In this document: positions 61,058-64,000 of the stretch, piece by piece
Layout of the letters: each line of letters opens with the position of its first letter
Position numbering within the stretch: position 1 is the stretch's first letter
Origin: Pelomonas saccharophila_A
Lineage (GTDB): Bacteria; Pseudomonadota; Gammaproteobacteria; Burkholderiales; Burkholderiaceae_C
Direction: 5' to 3'
Length of the DNA: 64,000 bases
Assembly (NCBI RefSeq): GCF_031458095.1
Contig: NZ_JAVDXU010000001.1
Location: 558,001-622,000, forward strand
Notes under the pieces: generated by a model
The model's database searches: none
The model's input: the letters and a program-made list of their open reading frames with translations, nothing else
What the model was told of the DNA's origin: nothing
Position numbers and translations under genes: made by a program

Positions 61058-62437
61058 TCAAGCAAAGTAAGCCATGTCCTTCTGGCTGTAGTTGACGATC
61101 TGCGGCAGCACCCGCGGCAGATCGCTGGCGCCGATGCCCATCCAGGTGGCCAGCGTGGCGCCCAGTTGATCGACCGCCGTCGTCGGCAGCAGCCGCCCCT
61201 GGCCGACGTCGTCGGGGCCGTTGATGCTGACCGAAGGCAGCGTGCCCCAGAACCTGCCGCCCTGCACCGCGCCGCCGAGCACGAAGTGGTGGCTGCCCCA
61301 GCCATGGTCGGAGCCGTCGCCATTGCTGGTCAGCGAGCGGCCGAAATCGCTGGCCGTGAAGGTGGTGACCTGGTTGGCCACGCCGAGTTCGACGGTGGCC
61401 GCATAGAAGCTGGCCAGCGCGTCGTTGACGGCGCTCAGCAGGCCCGGGTGCTCGTCGAGCAGGAAGTCGTGGGTGTCGAAGCCGCCCAGGGACACGAAGA
61501 AGACCTGGCGCGTCGCGCCCAGGGCCTGGCGGGCACCGATCAGCCGGGCCACCATCAGCAGCTGGGCCGACAGGGAGCTCGCCGTATCGAAGGGCGTCTG
61601 CAGGGCCGGCACGCCGGCCAGCCCCGATGTGACGACACCCTGGGCGCTGACGGAGCGCGCCACGACCTTGTTCAGCTCGGCCTCCATCCAGTGCGTGCGG
61701 TCGGCCGTGATGAGGCCGCGCAGCGCGTCGGCGCAGGCTTGGGAGCCGTAGAGGGGCTTCAAGATGCCGTTGATGGGCACGGCGCCGTTCGTGGACACCT
61801 GGTATTGCACGGCCTGCTTGCCGGCCATGAAGACGGCGTTGCCCGCGGCATTGATGCAGGTGAAGGTGGCCGTGCCGTTGCCGCCGAGGAAGAGGTCGCC
61901 CATGCGGCCGCCCCAGCCCGAGGTGGCGCCCTCGGGCGAACTGCTCTGCCAGACCGATTGCTGGTCGTTGTGCGAGAACAGCTTGGGCGGCAGCGGCACG
62001 CTCCTGGCGTTGTACTGGGCCAGCGTGGTCGGCTGGATCAACGTGCCGACATTGAGCTGCAACCCCAAGCGCCCGCTGTCCCACAGGCCCTTGAGCTTGC
62101 CGAGCTGGGGCGCCAGGGCCATCTGGCGCCCGCCGACATTCAGCGCCAGCGCCGTCGCGGCGAGCTGGTCGCGTGGCGTGGCCAGAGTCTGGCGGATGGT
62201 GGCGTAGGCGTTGTAGCTGGCGGGATCGTAGGGCACCAGGGTGTTGCCGTGGTCGTTGCCGCCGTAGAGGAAGACGCAGACCAGGGCCTTGTAGTCGTTC
62301 GGTGCTGTGGCCGCGGCGGCTTCGCCGAGGGCGGCCAGGTTCAGCGCCCACGGCGCCGCCGAGCCGGCGAGGCCCAGGGCGCCGGCGCGGCGCAGGAACT
62401 CGCGTCGCTGCAGTTCGGGGAGTCGGTTCAGCTTCAT
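61058..62437 (-). CDS. DUF1501 protein, Tat-exported
   Basis: A 459-residue protein of the DUF1501 family (alkaline-phosphatase-like fold, function unknown). The N-terminus has a twin-arginine signal, QRREFLRRAGALGLAG. Family segments include VFLYGGNDHGNTLVPYDPAS, VFFVSLGGFDTHDFLLDEHP and FTASDFGRSLTSNGDGSDHG, then WGSHHFVLGG with histidines expected for metal binding. It lies 10 bp after the DUF1800 gene; the two families almost always occur together and are thought to act as an exported pair. Confidence 0.85.
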   Translation of the reverse strand: MKLNRLPELQRREFLRRAGALGLAGSAAPWALNLAALGEAAAATAPNDYKALVCVFLYGGNDHGNTLVPYDPASYNAYATIRQTLATPRDQLAATALALNVGGRQMALAPQLGKLKGLWDSGRLGLQLNVGTLIQPTTLAQYNARSVPLPPKLFSHNDQQSVWQSSSPEGATSGWGGRMGDLFLGGNGTATFTCINAAGNAVFMAGKQAVQYQVSTNGAVPINGILKPLYGSQACADALRGLITADRTHWMEAELNKVVARSVSAQGVVTSGLAGVPALQTPFDTASSLSAQLLMVARLIGARQALGATRQVFFVSLGGFDTHDFLLDEHPGLLSAVNDALASFYAATVELGVANQVTTFTASDFGRSLTSNGDGSDHGWGSHHFVLGGAVQGGRFWGTLPSVSINGPDDVGQGRLLPTTAVDQLGATLATWMGIGASDLPRVLPQIVNYSQKDMAYFA

Positions 62438-62447
62438 GGTCGTCCCC

Positions 62448-64000
62448 TTATTTCTGCACCTGGTATTCGGGGCAGGCCATCAGCATCAGGATGACGGCCT
62501 GCACACGGTTGAGCTTGCCGGCGTCGCTGCCGGCCGAGATGGTCGCAACGGCCGTCGCGATGGTCGCCTGCGTCGCCGCCGAGATGCCGCCACCTCCCAG
62601 GCGCAGCGCGAGGCTGGCAACCAGGCCGGGTGCGTCGCTGGCCAGCGCGAGTTCGGCCGTGTAGCTGGGCTTCACGTCGTTGATGCCGTCGGCGATGGCC
62701 TTCTGCAGATAGTTCAGGTAGCCGGCCACCATGCTCTCGTTGCAGAGCTGGAATTCGGGCGCCGTGACGTCGTTGGTGCCCAGTTGGGAGTTGGGCGGCA
62801 CATAGCCGGGGCGGAAAAAGTTGAAGACCGAAGGGCTGCGCAGGGGGCTCTGGCCCAGGCGGGTGCCCGCATCGCTGGTATTGCCGATATTCCACAGGCC
62901 ATTGGGCGAGGTGACGCCGAAGCTTCGCCCCCACTGGATGAAGCGCAGCAGCGGTTCACGCAGCTTGCCTGCGCCCGGGGCGCTGGAGACGGTGCGGGCC
63001 TCGGTGTCCGTCAGGATGGCCTTGATGACGGCCTTGAGGTCGCCGCGCACGCCGGCGCCGTTGTCGGCCCAGACCGCCGCGACACGGCCGACATAGGCCG
63101 CGCTCGGATTGGAAGCCACGAGGCGCTGGATGAGCTGGCGGCCGATGAAGGGCCCGACGTTGGCATGCGCCGCCAGCGTGTCCAGCGCGATCTTCAGCGC
63201 CGCCGGGCCGTCGGCCGACGCCGGGATGTCCACGTCCAGCACCTTCTTGGCCCCGGCCGAGAAGCGCGAGGCGATATTGACCATGGGCTTCTTCATGAAG
63301 GCCGGGTCGCTGCCGCTGTAGCCATCGAAGTCCCAGCCGGTGAAGACGCGGGCCAGGTCGGTGATGTTGGTCTGGTTGTAGGTCTCGATGGGCTTGCCAT
63401 TGCCGTCGAGCTTGAGCGTGCCGTCGGCATTGAGCTGGTAGAGGCCGATGCTGAACAGCTGCATGACCTCGCGGGCGTAGTTCTCGTCCGGCACGCGGCC
63501 GGTGTTGGGATCCTCCTTGAGGTTGCCACGCGTGGCGAGATAGACACCCATCCCGTTGGACAGCGTGACCGCGTTGAGCAGCTCGCGGTAGTTGCCAAAG
63601 CAGCGCTGCTCCAGCATGTCCATATAGCAGGCGATGGCGAAGCCGCGCCAGGGCATGGGCAGGCCGCTCATGGAGATGACGAAGATCTCGCTCAGGGCCA
63701 GCACGACACGCTGGCGCAGCGAGTCGGGGGCCGACATCAGCTTGCGCCACAGCGTGTTGTCGGCGCCGCCGAAGTCGTTGCGGTGGTCGACGATGGCATA
63801 GCCGTTGGCCACCATCCAGTCGAAGTGGCCATCGGTCACCGGCAAGGCGAACTGCGCGTCCAGCCAGGCCGCGTAGCCATTGGCCTTGACGGTGGCAATG
63901 TCGGCGGCGCTCGCCGCGAAGCCGGCCTGGGCGAGGAAGCGGGCCGCCTCGGCGTCGGTGATGCCCGGCGGCGGGGGCGGAGGAGGCGGTGGGGGGGGCG
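62448..64000 (-). CDS. DUF1800 protein (5' end outside the window)
   Basis: About 517 C-terminal residues are present; the frame is open to the window edge. A proline-run linker (about nine prolines) precedes ITDAEAARFLAQAGFAASAA, the typical start of the DUF1800 domain, followed by WRKLMSAPDSLRQRVVLALS, EIFVIS, NYAREVMQLFSIGLYQLNAD and RSPSVFNFFRPGYVPPNSQL. The proline run suggests an N-terminal extension tethering the domain, perhaps with a signal peptide. It precedes the DUF1501 gene by 10 bp. Function unknown. Confidence 0.85.
   Translation of the reverse strand, partial: PPPPPPPPPPPGITDAEAARFLAQAGFAASAADIATVKANGYAAWLDAQFALPVTDGHFDWMVANGYAIVDHRNDFGGADNTLWRKLMSAPDSLRQRVVLALSEIFVISMSGLPMPWRGFAIACYMDMLEQRCFGNYRELLNAVTLSNGMGVYLATRGNLKEDPNTGRVPDENYAREVMQLFSIGLYQLNADGTLKLDGNGKPIETYNQTNITDLARVFTGWDFDGYSGSDPAFMKKPMVNIASRFSAGAKKVLDVDIPASADGPAALKIALDTLAAHANVGPFIGRQLIQRLVASNPSAAYVGRVAAVWADNGAGVRGDLKAVIKAILTDTEARTVSSAPGAGKLREPLLRFIQWGRSFGVTSPNGLWNIGNTSDAGTRLGQSPLRSPSVFNFFRPGYVPPNSQLGTNDVTAPEFQLCNESMVAGYLNYLQKAIADGINDVKPSYTAELALASDAPGLVASLALRLGGGGISAATQATIATAVATISAGSDAGKLNRVQAVILMLMACPEYQVQK

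Overview
The window is high-GC proteobacterial DNA with the gene content of a Burkholderiales betaproteobacterium, probably of the Rubrivivax/Leptothrix/Roseateles type. This is inference from three PEP-CTERM proteins, a TIGR04438-type Trp-rich small protein, adjacent class I and class II fumarases, and the overall family mix; no rRNA or other species marker is present.

Left part (1 to about 23,840) is accessory DNA. It opens with a YlcI-like/ParE toxin-antitoxin pair and a decayed second ParE. A plasmid- or ICE-type maintenance block follows (DUF932 protein, single-stranded DNA-binding protein, large ParB-family protein) with much structured non-coding DNA: a 131-134 bp hairpin-rich repeat, a candidate small RNA, and a long nested inverted repeat before the ParB gene. 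A LexA-box promoter then drives three genes of unknown function, two of which share a ~75-residue module; one is broken by a frameshift. No integrase or transfer genes remain. Next come an IS1182-family element, a compositionally distinct P-loop ATPase, the 3' end of an integron integrase, an IS66 remnant with an internal inversion, and fragments of an aldehyde dehydrogenase and of IS21 istB.

Inside this region, 16.2-22.2 kb holds intact genes for sulfur and selenium chemistry: senB and senA (selenoneine biosynthesis) start 6 bp apart and diverge, followed by an ArsR-rhodanese regulator, an MBL-fold persulfide-dioxygenase-like enzyme and an MFS transporter in one operon. The accessory region ends at the 3' half of a tRNA-Val(GAC) gene, next to two intact tRNA-Val(CAC) genes; this looks like an integration scar.

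Right part (about 23,900 to 64,000) is ordinary chromosome: dnaQ-lgt, a TPR protein, LysR/ilvD, cytochrome c, two convergent PEP-CTERM genes, acs, both fumarases, small enzymes, MscS, a histone-deacetylase-like enzyme, a translationally coupled MoxR-DUF58-transglutaminase-MltB-TetR chain, a cyanophycinase-like protein, comEC, RidA, dsbB, a PaoABC-type molybdenum aldehyde oxidoreductase operon, gamma-glutamyltransferase and a DUF1501/DUF1800 pair. The last gene runs off the window.
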